In this document: piece after piece, positions 1-9,314 of the stretch
Position numbering within the stretch: the stretch's first letter is position 1
Layout of the letters: every line of letters begins with the position of its first letter
NCBI RefSeq assembly: GCF_019668465.1
Contig: NZ_AP024828.1
Location: forward strand, 2,542,001 to 2,606,000
Direction of reading: 5' to 3'
Origin: Mycobacterium senriense
Lineage (GTDB): Bacteria > Actinomycetota > Actinomycetes > Mycobacteriales > Mycobacteriaceae
DNA length: 64,000 nt
The notes under the pieces: model-generated
Database searches by the model: none
Seen by the model: only the letters and a program-made list of their open reading frames with translations
Told to the model about the DNA's origin: nothing
Position numbers and translations under genes: made by a program

Positions 1-1527
1 CTCTCGCAGTTGGGGTTTGACCACCTTGCCGCCCGCATTGCGCGGCAACGCGTCGACGAACCGTACCGACCGCGGTGCCTTGAAGTTCGCCAGATGCTCA
101 CGGGTGTAAGCGATCACGGATTGCTCGTCGAGTTGGGCATCGGGCCGGGTCACCAGGTACGCCCGGCCCACTTCGCCGAGCCGCTCGTCGGGAACCCCGA
201 TCACGGCGGCGTCGGCCACACCGTCCATGCGGGCCAGCACCTGCTCGACCTCGGCGGGATAGACGTTGAATCCGCCGCAGATGTACATGTCTTTCAGCCG
301 GTCGGTGATCCGCAGGTTGCCGGCGGCGTCGACGGCGCCGATGTCACCGGTGTGCAGCCACCCGTCGGCGTCGATGGCGGCCGCGGTGGCCTCCGGGTCT
401 TCCAGGTAGCCCAGCATCACGTTCGGCCCGCGCAGCAACACCTCGCCCGATTCCCCGGCTGAGTCGGCGTCGATGCGCAGTTCGAAATCGGCGAACGGGC
501 GTCCGCAGGTGGTGGCCACGGTGATGGCGTCGTCGTCGGCGCGGCACATGGTCCCCATGCCGTTGGCCTCGGTCAGCCCGTAGGCGGTCAGCACGATGTC
601 GATGTCGAGTTCGGATTGCATGCGTTCGACGAGCACGACCGGCACGGTCGCGGCGCCGGTCACCGCGAACCGCAGTGAGCTCAGGTCGTAATCGTTGCGC
701 GCCGGGTGGTCCAGCAGCGTCTGGTAGATGGTGGGCGGCCCCGGCAGCACCGTGATGCGGTGTAGCTCAATGGCTTGCAGCGCGCGCAGCGGGTCGAAGG
801 TCAGGTGGGGGATCAGCGTCGCGCCGGTCTGCAGGCAGGCCAGGATGCCCGCCTTGTAACCGAAGTTGTGAAAGAACGGGTTGATGCACAGGTAGCGGTC
901 GTCACTGGTGATCTTGCCGTTGGCCGCCCAGGCCGCCGAGGCCGACAGCGACTGCCGGTGCGCGCACAGCACACCTTTGCTGCGGCCGGTGGTACCGGAG
1001 GTGAAGAGGATGTCGCTGACGTCGTCGGGCGCGACGGCGGACGCGCGAGCGGCAACCGCGTCGAGGTCGCTGCCGCGCGCGACGAATTCGTCCCAGGTTC
1101 CGTCGTCGGCGTCGATCGGTATCCGAACGATGTACCGCAGCGCGGGCAGCGCCGCACGGTCCAGGTCGGCGAGGCGGTCGTGGCCGAGGAATCGGCCCAT
1201 CCCGAAGAGCACGGGCGCGTTGGTGCGGGCCAGGATGTCGCAGGCCTCGGCGGCGGTGTAGCGGGTGTTCAGCGGCACCATCGCCGCCCCGGCGTGATGG
1301 ATCGCCAGGCAGGCCACCACCCAATGCCAGGTGTTCGGCGACCAGACGGCCACCCGGTCGCCCGCCCGCACGCCGAGGTCGATGAGCGCGGCGGCGGCCC
1401 GGTGCACCTCGTCGCGCAGCGCGGCCGCGGTGAAGGACCGTTCGTCGGTGATCAACGCGTCGTGATCGGGGAGCCGGCCCGCGAAACGATCCAGCGCCGC
1501 GGGCACCGTGCGCGGATCGTTGGTCAT
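1..1527 (-). CDS. fadD3: FadD3, HIP-CoA ligase (3' end cut by window edge)
   Basis: Acyl-CoA synthetase of the ANL superfamily. In the known pathway FadD3 loads CoA onto HIP, the indanedione-propionate left after rings A and B are gone, and so commits rings C and D to breakdown. Seen here: 509 codons open from an ATG at 1527 to the first base of the window with no stop. The P-loop motif TSGTTGRSKG lies near residues 174-183, the adenylation motif YGLTEANG follows, and the C-terminal GGFNVYPAEVE hinge and GGKVVKPQLR segment are both present, so only the last few residues should be missing. An AGGAG sits about 6 nt before the ATG, so this gene has a leader. It diverges from fadE30 across a KstR2-type palindrome. 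Ligase family is certain; the substrate comes from synteny and recalled similarity. Confidence 0.93.
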   Translation of the reverse strand, partial: MTNDPRTVPAALDRFAGRLPDHDALITDERSFTAAALRDEVHRAAAALIDLGVRAGDRVAVWSPNTWHWVVACLAIHHAGAAMVPLNTRYTAAEACDILARTNAPVLFGMGRFLGHDRLADLDRAALPALRYIVRIPIDADDGTWDEFVARGSDLDAVAARASAVAPDDVSDILFTSGTTGRSKGVLCAHRQSLSASAAWAANGKITSDDRYLCINPFFHNFGYKAGILACLQTGATLIPHLTFDPLRALQAIELHRITVLPGPPTIYQTLLDHPARNDYDLSSLRFAVTGAATVPVVLVERMQSELDIDIVLTAYGLTEANGMGTMCRADDDAITVATTCGRPFADFELRIDADSAGESGEVLLRGPNVMLGYLEDPEATAAAIDADGWLHTGDIGAVDAAGNLRITDRLKDMYICGGFNVYPAEVEQVLARMDGVADAAVIGVPDERLGEVGRAYLVTRPDAQLDEQSVIAYTREHLANFKAPRSVRFVDALPRNAGGKVVKPQLRE

Positions 1528-1581
1528 CGAATGCTCCTAGAGAGTTCCACCCGCGAAGCGCAGTCACCGGCGGCCTAACAA

Positions 1582-1595
1582 AGCAAGTGCTTGGT
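1582..1595. promoter_or_regulatory. KstR2-type operator between fadD3 and fadE30
   Basis: AGCAAGTGCTTGGT, matching the known KstR2 consensus AnCAAGnnCTTGnT. It lies in the 85-bp divergent gap. A TAGCCT hexamer at 1600-1605 is followed by 7 nt and then the fadE30 ATG, so the fadE30 transcript may be leaderless and blocked directly by the repressor. Confidence 0.88.
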
Positions 1596-1612
1596 AGGTT
1601 AGCCTACAGGGC

Positions 1613-2757
<1,145 letters not shown>

Positions 2758-2761
<4 letters not shown>

Positions 2762-3546
2762 GTCTGTCCGAAGCTCCGAAAGAGATTGCCGGACACGGGC
2801 TTCTGCAGGGCAAGGTGGTGGTCGTGACCGCGGCCGCGGGCACCGGCATCGGCGCGTCGACGGCACGGCGGGCGCTGGCCGAGGGTGCCGACGTGGTGAT
2901 CTCGGATCACCACGAACGCCGGCTGGGGGAAACCGCCGACGAGCTCGCCGCCCTGGGGCAGGGCCGGGTGGAAAGCGTGTTGTGCGACGTGACGTCGACC
3001 GCGCAGATCGATGCTTTGTTCGCCTCGGCCACCGCGCGGATGGGACGCATCGACGTCCTGGTGAACAACGCCGGGTTGGGCGGGCAGACCCCGGTGGTCG
3101 ACATGACCGACGAGGAATGGGACCGCGTCCTGGACGTCACCCTCACGTCGGTGTTTCGTGCCACCCGCGCGGCGCTGCGCTATTTCCGCGATGCGCCGCA
3201 CGGCGGGGTGATCGTCAACAACGCCAGCGTCCTCGGCTGGCGCGCGCAGCACTCGCAGTCGCACTATGCCGCGGCCAAGGCCGGGGTGATGGCTCTGACC
3301 CGTTGCAGCGCAATCGAAGCCGCCGAATACGACGTGCGGATCAATGCGGTGTCGCCGAGCATCGCGCGGCACAAGTTCTTGGAGAAGACGTCGTCGTCGG
3401 AGTTGCTCGACCGGCTGTCGGCCGGCGAGGCCTTCGGGCGGGCCGCCGAGCCGTGGGAGGTGGCGGCGACCATCGCGTTCCTCGCCAGCGACTACTCCAG
3501 CTACCTCACCGGCGAGGTCATCTCGGTTTCCAGCCAGCACCCGTGA
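2758..3546 (+). CDS. ipdF: IpdF-like short-chain dehydrogenase (Rv3559c orthologue)
   Basis: Classical NAD(P)-dependent short-chain dehydrogenase of 262 residues. Rv3559c/IpdF acts on the hydroxyl at C5 of the HIP series (5-OH-HIP-CoA), the step that readies ring C for opening. Seen: the cofactor loop near residues 24-33 reads TAAAGTGIG, a variant of TGxxxGIG; NNAG follows near residue 102; catalytic Ser in NNASVLGW and the YAAAKAG pair supply Tyr and Lys. The start overlaps the fadE30 stop by 4 nt. The 42-nt gap downstream carries the kstR2 promoter box. In M. tuberculosis PPE64 sits in that gap; it is absent here. The SDR fold is certain, the substrate rests on synteny. Confidence 0.88.
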
Positions 3547-3559
3547 GTCCCAGTGGCCA

Positions 3560-3573
3560 AGCAAGCGCTTGGT
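3560..3573. promoter_or_regulatory. KstR2-type operator before kstR2-fadA6
   Basis: AGCAAGCGCTTGGT, a near-perfect palindrome just after the ipdF stop. TACTCT at 3577-3582 is followed by exactly 6 nt and then the GTG of kstR2, the spacing of a leaderless promoter. Implies autoregulation of kstR2 together with fadA6. Confidence 0.87.
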
Positions 3574-3588
3574 TGATACTCTGATCGG

Positions 3589-4209
3589 GTGGACCGAGTG
3601 CCCGGTCAGGCCAACAGCCGGCGAGACGAGCTATTAGAGCTCGCCGCGACCATGTTCGCCGAGCGCGGATTGCGTGCCACCACCGTGCGCGACATCGCCG
3701 ACAGCGCCGGCATCCTGTCCGGCAGCCTGTATCACCACTTCTCCTCCAAGGAGGAGATGGTCGACGAGCTGCTGCGCAGTTTCCTGGATTGGTTGTTCGC
3801 GCGCTACCGCGAGATCGTGGACAGCGAAGCCAATCCGCTGGAGCGGCTCAAGGGCTTGTTCATGGCGTCGTTCGAGGCGATCGAGCACCGGCACGCCCAG
3901 GTCGTCATCTACCAGGACGAGGCTCAGCGGCTGCTGTCGCAGCCCCGGTTCTCCTACATCGAGGACATGAACCGGCAGCAACGCAAGATGTGGCTCGAGC
4001 TGCTCAATCAGGGCGTGGAGCAGGGTTGTTTCCGGCCCGACCTCGACGTCGACCTGATCTACCGCTTCATCCGGGACACCACGTGGGTGTCGGTGCGCTG
4101 GTATCAGCCCGGCGGGCCGCTCACCGCGGAGCAGGTAGGCCGGCAATACCTCGCCATCGTCCTTGGCGGAATCACTGCGGAATCGAAGAAGACCGAAGAA
4201 GGAGTCTGA
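3589..4209 (+). CDS. kstR2: KstR2, TetR-family repressor of the HIP regulon
   Basis: TetR-type repressor; KstR2 is known to release DNA when it binds HIP-CoA, the product of FadD3. Seen: 206 residues, with an N-terminal helix-turn-helix at about residues 12-55 (AATMFAERGLRATTVRDIAD then SGSLYHHFSSKEEMV) and a helical ligand domain behind it. The GTG at 3589 is chosen because the protein then begins MDRVPGQANSRR like the tuberculosis protein and because it fits a leaderless promoter. The C terminus is some six residues longer (ESKKTEEGV) than the orthologue I recall. It is followed 1 nt later by fadA6. Three KstR2-type boxes in this window are its probable targets. Confidence 0.93.
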   Translation: MDRVPGQANSRRDELLELAATMFAERGLRATTVRDIADSAGILSGSLYHHFSSKEEMVDELLRSFLDWLFARYREIVDSEANPLERLKGLFMASFEAIEHRHAQVVIYQDEAQRLLSQPRFSYIEDMNRQQRKMWLELLNQGVEQGCFRPDLDVDLIYRFIRDTTWVSVRWYQPGGPLTAEQVGRQYLAIVLGGITAESKKTEEGV

Positions 4210-4210
4210 A

Positions 4211-5371
4211 ATGCCAGAGGCGTACGTCATCGATGCTGTGCGTACCGCGGTCGGCAAGCGCGGCGGATCGCTTTCCGGGGTTCACCCGGTGGATCTGGGC
4301 GCCCTGGGCTGGCGCGGACTGCTTGACCGGGTCGACGTCGATCCCGCCGCCGTTGACGACGTGATCGCCGGCTGTGTGGATGCCATCGGCGCGCAGGCGG
4401 GCAATATCGCCCGGCTCTCGTGGCTGGCCGCCGGCTATCCCGAAGAGGTTCCCGGCGTCACCGTCGACCGCCAGTGCGGTTCCAGCCAGCAAGCCATTTC
4501 CTTTGGGGCACAGGCGGTTCTGTCCGGCACGGCCGACCTGATCGTCGCGGGCGGTGTGCAGAACATGAGCCAGATCCCGATCTCGTCGGCCATGACGGTG
4601 GGCGAGCAGTTCGGCTTCACCTCGCCCACCAACGAGTCCAAGCAGTGGCTGCACCGCTACGGCGACCAGGAGATCTCGCAGTTCCGCGGTTCGGAGCTGA
4701 TCGCCGAGAAGTGGAACCTGTCTCGCGAGGAGATGGAGCGCTACGCGCTGACCAGCCACGAGCGCGCATTCGCGGCCATCCGCGGCGGTCACTTCGACAA
4801 CGAGATCATCACCGTCGAAACGGAATCCGGGCCGTTCCGGGTTGACGAGGGCCCGCGTGAGTCGTCGCTGGAGAAGATGGCCGGCCTCAAACCGCTGGTC
4901 GAAGGGGGCCGGCTGACGGCGGCCATGGCCAGTCAGATCTCAGACGGTGCCAGTGCCGTGCTGCTGGCGTCCGAAAAGGCGGTCAAGGAACACAATCTGA
5001 CGCCGCGGGCGCGCATCCACCACATCAGCGCCCGCGCCGCCGACCCGGTCTTCATGCTGACCGGGCCCATCCCGGCGACCCGCTATGCGCTGGACAAGGC
5101 CGGGCTGTCCATCGACGACATCGACACCGTGGAGATCAACGAGGCCTTCGCGCCGGTGGTGTTGGCCTGGCTCAAGGAGATCAAGGCCGACCCGGAGAAG
5201 GTCAATCCCAACGGCGGCGCGATCGCGCTCGGGCACCCGCTGGGTGCCACCGGCGCCAAGCTGTTCACCACCATGCTCAACGAGCTGGAGCGCATCGGCG
5301 GGCGCTACGGCCTGCAGACGATGTGCGAAGGCGGCGGCACGGCTAACGTCACTATCATCGAGCGCCTGTAA
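4211..5371 (+). CDS. fadA6: FadA6, thiolase for ring C/D products
   Basis: Acetyl-CoA acyltransferase of 386 residues. FadA6 is assigned to thiolytic release of acetyl-CoA from the ring-opened product (MOODA-CoA branch) at the end of steroid nucleus degradation. Seen: nucleophile Cys89 in DRQCGSSQQ, the QISDGASA loop, NEAFAPVV, His342 in [15 protein letters not shown] and the second catalytic Cys372 in TMCEGGG, i.e. a complete active site. The ATG at 4211 is preferred over upstream in-frame starts because AAGAAGGAG lies 8 nt before it and the protein then starts with MPEAYVIDAVRT. Probably co-transcribed with kstR2. Confidence 0.93.
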   Translation: MPEAYVIDAVRTAVGKRGGSLSGVHPVDLGALGWRGLLDRVDVDPAAVDDVIAGCVDAIGAQAGNIARLSWLAAGYPEEVPGVTVDRQCGSSQQAISFGAQAVLSGTADLIVAGGVQNMSQIPISSAMTVGEQFGFTSPTNESKQWLHRYGDQEISQFRGSELIAEKWNLSREEMERYALTSHERAFAAIRGGHFDNEIITVETESGPFRVDEGPRESSLEKMAGLKPLVEGGRLTAAMASQISDGASAVLLASEKAVKEHNLTPRARIHHISARAADPVFMLTGPIPATRYALDKAGLSIDDIDTVEINEAFAPVVLAWLKEIKADPEKVNPNGGAIALGHPLGATGAKLFTTMLNELERIGGRYGLQTMCEGGGTANVTIIERL

Positions 5372-5420
5372 CCGGTAGGCCTGCGCGCCTCTACCGCGAC
5401 ACCGAAATTACGCACACGAC

Positions 5421-5441
5421 GCCCGCGTAGTTTCCGCGGGC
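5421..5441. terminator. Possible terminator hairpin after fadA6
   Basis: GCCCGCG and CGCGGGC form a perfect 7-bp stem with a 7-nt loop, 50 nt after the fadA6 stop. No T-run follows, which is common in mycobacteria but leaves the function unproven. The rest of the 121-nt gap shows nothing clear. Confidence 0.4.
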
Positions 5442-5492
5442 GCACCCTTGTCAAAGGTTTCATTTTCTGCGCGCCGGTTATGCGTGCCAGTT

Positions 5493-6746
5493 ATGACATC
5501 GCGCAGTGAAACCAGAAGTGCACCGCAACTCGCCGGCTGGTTGCCCTCCAACCAGGAAGACCTCGAGTCCTGGCTCGAGGGTCACGCCGACCGGACGGAG
5601 AGCCGCGGCCAGGACGTGCCGCTGCATCCTGTGCTCGTCGAGTTCCAACAGTTGATCGACGCCGATCCGGTTGTGCGGCTGTACCTCAACGAGATGATCG
5701 CCCAGGTACCCGAGCGCAAGCCCTATCGCAAACGGCACCTGCACGACGTGCCGCAGCTGTTGCGCATGATCAACGAGGTGCTGAGGATGGCCCCCGAATT
5801 CGGCGAGAGTGCGGTGACGCTGCCGCTCAACGCGATCCTGGACTGGACCATGGGCACACCCGCCGGGTTCGCCGCCTACCGCGATCCGCGGATCAACGCC
5901 ATGTTCAAAAAAATTCTCAACGCTTGGTGCGAATTCCTCAGCAGCGCGGATTCGCTGTACGTGCTGAACGATTCGCCGTCGGGTTGGAAATGCGAGGCCG
6001 CCAAACGTGCTGTGGGCATCGAGGAGTTCGTGCACGACCCGGCGGACGAGCACTGGGGCTTCACGTCGTGGAATGACTACTTCACCCGACGCTTCGTCGA
6101 GGCCGCGCGACCGGTCGCCGCCCCCGAGGACGACAAGGTGATCGTCAGCGCCTGCGAGTCGACTCCCTACCGGATCAGCACCGGCGTGCAACGCCAGGAC
6201 TACTTTTGGATCAAACGCCAGCCGTATTCACTCAACGACCTGCTAGCCAACGACGACGCCGTTGATCAGTTCGTCGACGGCACCGTCTACCAAGCGTTTT
6301 TGAGCGCCACCAACTACCATCGCTGGCATAGCCCCGTCGCCGGCACAATCTCGCGCGCGTTGGTTCAGGAAGGTACCTACTACTCCGAGGACGACTCGGA
6401 GGGCGCCCAGGCGGTGGACCCGACCACCTCGCAGAGCTATCTGGCCCATGTCGCCGCGCGGGCGATCATCCTGATCGAGGCGGACGATCCGAAGATCGGT
6501 CTTGTCGCGTTCCTGGGGGTGGGCATGTCGGAGGTGTCCTCCTGCGTCATCGGCCCAAACATCAAGCCCGGCAACCGGATCGCCAAGGGCGACGAACTGG
6601 GCTACTTCCAGTTCGGCGGCTCCACCGAGTGCCTCATCTTCCGCCCGGGGGTGATCGCGGACTTCAGTCTGGCCGCTGTTCCGCAGCCGTGGAATCCCAG
6701 CCCGCCGCTGGTGCGCGTCCGCTCCAAACTGGCCACTGCGAACTAG
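5493..6746 (+). CDS. PsiD-like phosphatidylserine-decarboxylase-family enzyme
   Basis: Pyruvoyl-type decarboxylase of 417 residues with two parts: a long N-terminal region typical of L-tryptophan/aromatic decarboxylases of the fungal PsiD type (about residues 20-190), then a phosphatidylserine-decarboxylase catalytic domain. Seen: the conserved YHRWHSP (residues 275-281), the charge-relay region EVSSCVIGP, and the self-cleavage site FGGST with Ser377 as the predicted pyruvoyl source. No signal peptide or membrane anchor is evident, which argues for a soluble amino-acid decarboxylase over a membrane lipid enzyme; this is inference. ATG 5493 is chosen over a TTG at 5448 because the extra 15 residues look non-native. 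It sits where M. tuberculosis has Rv3555c/fdxB and has no obvious steroid role. Confidence 0.75.
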   Translation: MTSRSETRSAPQLAGWLPSNQEDLESWLEGHADRTESRGQDVPLHPVLVEFQQLIDADPVVRLYLNEMIAQVPERKPYRKRHLHDVPQLLRMINEVLRMAPEFGESAVTLPLNAILDWTMGTPAGFAAYRDPRINAMFKKILNAWCEFLSSADSLYVLNDSPSGWKCEAAKRAVGIEEFVHDPADEHWGFTSWNDYFTRRFVEAARPVAAPEDDKVIVSACESTPYRISTGVQRQDYFWIKRQPYSLNDLLANDDAVDQFVDGTVYQAFLSATNYHRWHSPVAGTISRALVQEGTYYSEDDSEGAQAVDPTTSQSYLAHVAARAIILIEADDPKIGLVAFLGVGMSEVSSCVIGPNIKPGNRIAKGDELGYFQFGGSTECLIFRPGVIADFSLAAVPQPWNPSPPLVRVRSKLATAN

Positions 6747-6791
6747 GCGTTGATTTGTGCGGGCCGAAGTGCAGTCGCACTCGTTACGCCG

Positions 6792-7532
6792 CTAGCGGGT
6801 TGCTACCACCAGCCCGATGCTGCCCAGGGCGAGCAGCCAGCTGGTGAAGCTGCCGACCAGGAAGTACTCGGTCACCTCGTCGATGCCGACGCCGCCGTTG
6901 CGGTTTGTCTGAGCGTTCAATTCGGGAAACCGGATGATGCCCTTGGCGGCGACGACGGCACTGGCCGCGGCCACCTGTCCGCCGACACCGAGGCTCAGGA
7001 TCAGCAGGCGCTCCATCGGTCCCAACAGCCTGCCGCCCTTGAGCCGGTCCGACGGCTGCGGCTCACCGGCCGGGCGCACCGCGCCCACCGAGCCAAGCAC
7101 CAAGCGCACCAACTGATTTGCGGTGGCGAACTGGACCAGCACCACGCCGAGAAGCATCAGCAGCCGCGTGGGCGCGACATGGTCTAGCGGCAGGTGGACC
7201 CAGGCCGACCACCGCGCAACGGCGCCGTTGGCCGGCGAGGACCAGCCCGACAACACCGCCAGCAGCGCCAGCGCCGACCCGAAGACGGCCAACGGTGCGC
7301 CTTGCGCGGTGCCGCTGCGCTCGCTTCGCGCGCACAGCCATTCCCAGGCGATGACCGCCGCGGCCGCCAACACCAGCAATGCGATGTCGCCGGCACGCCA
7401 GAGGGCCCCCAGCGCCGCACATGCCAGCACCACCACCGGCCCGATCACCAGCGGCGGCCAGACCGCGCGGGTCACCCGCCGGCAGAGGTCCGCGACTCCC
7501 AGTGCGATGAGAAAGACCGCGATGGCGCTCAT
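6792..7532 (-). CDS. Polytopic membrane protein paired with a SatD-like gene
   Basis: Not recognised by name. 246 residues with about six or seven hydrophobic segments (roughly 1-15, 25-45, 48-67, 78-95, 120-145, 170-195, 222-244) joined by short basic loops. The start overlaps the stop of the upstream SatD-like gene (ATGA), so the two form one unit. SatD-like genes in other bacteria are often followed by a small membrane protein (DUF3307 and relatives); the pairing here resembles that, but I cannot assign the family from sequence alone. It is convergent with the PsiD-like gene, 45 nt apart. Confidence 0.7.
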   Translation of the reverse strand: MSAIAVFLIALGVADLCRRVTRAVWPPLVIGPVVVLACAALGALWRAGDIALLVLAAAAVIAWEWLCARSERSGTAQGAPLAVFGSALALLAVLSGWSSPANGAVARWSAWVHLPLDHVAPTRLLMLLGVVLVQFATANQLVRLVLGSVGAVRPAGEPQPSDRLKGGRLLGPMERLLILSLGVGGQVAAASAVVAAKGIIRFPELNAQTNRNGGVGIDEVTEYFLVGSFTSWLLALGSIGLVVATR

Positions 7533-8176
7533 GGCAGGCTCCGAAGGTATTGGCTGGCAAGGACAACCAGATCCAAGCCGTCGCGACTCGCGCGCTGGGA
7601 CACCGCCGACGGGCTGATGCCCTCGTCGGCGGCGAGCTCCTTTTTGGTCCGGCCTGTCATCAACCCCGTCACAATCCGCAATGACCTTTCATCGAGCGAT
7701 CCAAGCAGATGGTCCCGACAAATCAGGGCCGCGTTGACCGCGGCGACGTCGTCGCGTGTGTCGCTATCCGCCCGGAACGTCGTGCGCACCAGCTGGAAGC
7801 CCGGCTGCCGCTGAGCCGCCGCGGTCTGTTGGATGGCCTCTCGCGCGGTCCACCAGCCCGGTCCGTCCTGGATTCCTGTGTCGGCATCCAGGACGGTGAC
7901 CGCGCCCCAGCCGATGCCGAACCGGACGTCGATGTCGGGGCCGACGGCCAGCCGCAGCGACAGCGCGGCATCGATCGCGGCGCCCACGGTCGGGTAGCTG
8001 CCCTGAAACTCGTCGCCGACGGTGAACGCCGGTGGGTCGATGGCGTCGGCGGCGACGTGCCGCAGGGCGCTCGCCAAGGCCCGGTGCAGCTTCGAGCGGT
8101 CGGTGGCGCGGCGGGAGCCGACGACGTCGCCGATGAGGGTCGCTCGCGGTGAAGAATACTGCTTCATCCGGACCAT
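7529..8176 (-). CDS. SatD-family protein with C-terminal helix-turn-helix
   Basis: 215 residues resembling the SatD family named from the Streptococcus mutans sat operon. Seen: N-terminal region ATLIGDVVGSRRATDR, then TVGDEFQGSYPTV and DVRFGIGWG typical of the family, and a C-terminal segment RTKKELAADEGISPSAVSQRA that reads as a DNA-binding helix-turn-helix near residues 175-200. This suggests a regulator or sensor rather than an enzyme; function is not known. An imperfect inverted repeat straddles the upstream region (8178-8222), a candidate self-operator. ATG 8176 is used; ATG 8167 (MKQYSS) is an alternative. Confidence 0.72.
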   Translation of the reverse strand: MVRMKQYSSPRATLIGDVVGSRRATDRSKLHRALASALRHVAADAIDPPAFTVGDEFQGSYPTVGAAIDAALSLRLAVGPDIDVRFGIGWGAVTVLDADTGIQDGPGWWTAREAIQQTAAAQRQPGFQLVRTTFRADSDTRDDVAAVNAALICRDHLLGSLDERSLRIVTGLMTGRTKKELAADEGISPSAVSQRASRDGLDLVVLASQYLRSLP

Positions 8177-8177
8177 A

Positions 8178-8222
8178 TGAAGACTATAGCTTAATAACGC
8201 ATAACTTCAGCTATATGCTTCA
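8178..8222. promoter_or_regulatory. AT-rich inverted repeat upstream of satD-like gene
   Basis: Arms TGAAGACTATAGCT (8178-8191) and AGCTATATGCTTCA (8209-8222) match at 12 of 14 positions about a 17-nt spacer. The AT-rich composition contrasts with its surroundings. The left arm begins 2 nt upstream of the satD-like ATG, as expected for a repressor site or leaderless promoter region. Confidence 0.5.
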
Positions 8223-8240
8223 GTCGTCGGGGCCAGCCGG

Positions 8241-9314
8241 TTACGGCCCTTCCACCAGCCCGGATGCCGCTTGCAGGTGTTTTACCGCGTCGCGCACGAT
8301 CGATTCGATCAGTTCGGCGCACGACGGCAGGTCCTCGAGAATGCCGGCCACCTGCCCGGAAGCCAGCACGCCGGCATCGGTGTCCCCGTCCACCAGCCCG
8401 GCTTTCAACAGCATCGGGGTGTTGGCCGCCATCACCACCTGCGACCAGGTCAGCTCCTTGCCGTGTCGCATCGCCAGGCCGTCGCTGATCATCGATCGCC
8501 AGGTCATCTGCGACATGTGCTTGAACTTCGCGGCGTTGCGCACCGCGGCGGTCAGACCCCTGATCGGTGTGCCGTTTTCCAGCTTCTCGACCAGGCCGGT
8601 GCGCAGCACCCGGTGCGGCATGCCGTCAACACGCGTCGTGACGACCGTGCCGTCCAGCGCCGACTCCAGGTAACGGCGTTTCACCGCATCCGGCACGGTC
8701 GAATCCGAGGTCAGCAGGAAGCGGGTGCCCATCGCGACGCCGGCGGCGCCGTAGCTCAGCGCGGCGGCAAGGCCCCGTCCGTCGAAGAATCCGCCGGCCG
8801 CGATCACCGGAATCCCGCTGCCCTGCACGGCATCCAGCACCGAGGGCAGCAGCAAGGTGGTGGCGACCGGCCCGGTGTGGCCACCGCCCTCGCCGCCCTG
8901 CACGATCATCGCGTCGGCGCCCCAGCTCGCCACCTTGCGGGCATGCTTGGCCGCGCCGATCGACGGAATCACCACCGCACCGGCATCTTTGAGCCGGGCG
9001 ATGAGTTCCTGCTTGGGCGCCAGGGCGAACGACGCCACCTTGACGCCTTCGCGGATCATCAGATCGACGCGGTCGCCGGCGTCGGCGGCGTCGGCGCGGA
9101 TGTTCACACCGAACGGCTTGTCGGTGGCGGCCTTGACCTTCGCGATGGCCGTGGCCAATTCGTCGAGGGTCATGGTGGCCGAGGCAAGGATGCCCAGCCC
9201 GCCCGCGTTGGCCGTGGCGGACACCAGCCGGGCGCCGGCCACCCAGCCCATCCCGGTCTGGACCACCGGGTGCTCGACACCGACCAGCTCGGTCAGCGGC
9301 GTGCGCAGCTTCAT
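8241..9314 (-). CDS. ipdC: IpdC, flavin-dependent enzyme of ring C/D breakdown
   Basis: Nitronate-monooxygenase/2-nitropropane-dioxygenase-like TIM-barrel flavoprotein of 357 residues; IpdC (Rv3553) is known to act on a CoA intermediate of the HIP pathway before ring opening. Seen: MKLRTPLTELVGVEHPVVQTGMGWVAG at the N terminus, the FMN phosphate region VQGGEGGGHTG near residues 173-183, and AAGGFFDGRG with GAAGVAMGTRF. The ATG at 9314 is preferred over the in-frame TTG at 9317 because the orthologue starts at this methionine. The stop of ipdB overlaps this start (ATGA), so ipdA-ipdB-ipdC is a coupled run behind echA20. Confidence 0.9.
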   Translation of the reverse strand: MKLRTPLTELVGVEHPVVQTGMGWVAGARLVSATANAGGLGILASATMTLDELATAIAKVKAATDKPFGVNIRADAADAGDRVDLMIREGVKVASFALAPKQELIARLKDAGAVVIPSIGAAKHARKVASWGADAMIVQGGEGGGHTGPVATTLLLPSVLDAVQGSGIPVIAAGGFFDGRGLAAALSYGAAGVAMGTRFLLTSDSTVPDAVKRRYLESALDGTVVTTRVDGMPHRVLRTGLVEKLENGTPIRGLTAAVRNAAKFKHMSQMTWRSMISDGLAMRHGKELTWSQVVMAANTPMLLKAGLVDGDTDAGVLASGQVAGILEDLPSCAELIESIVRDAVKHLQAASGLVEGP

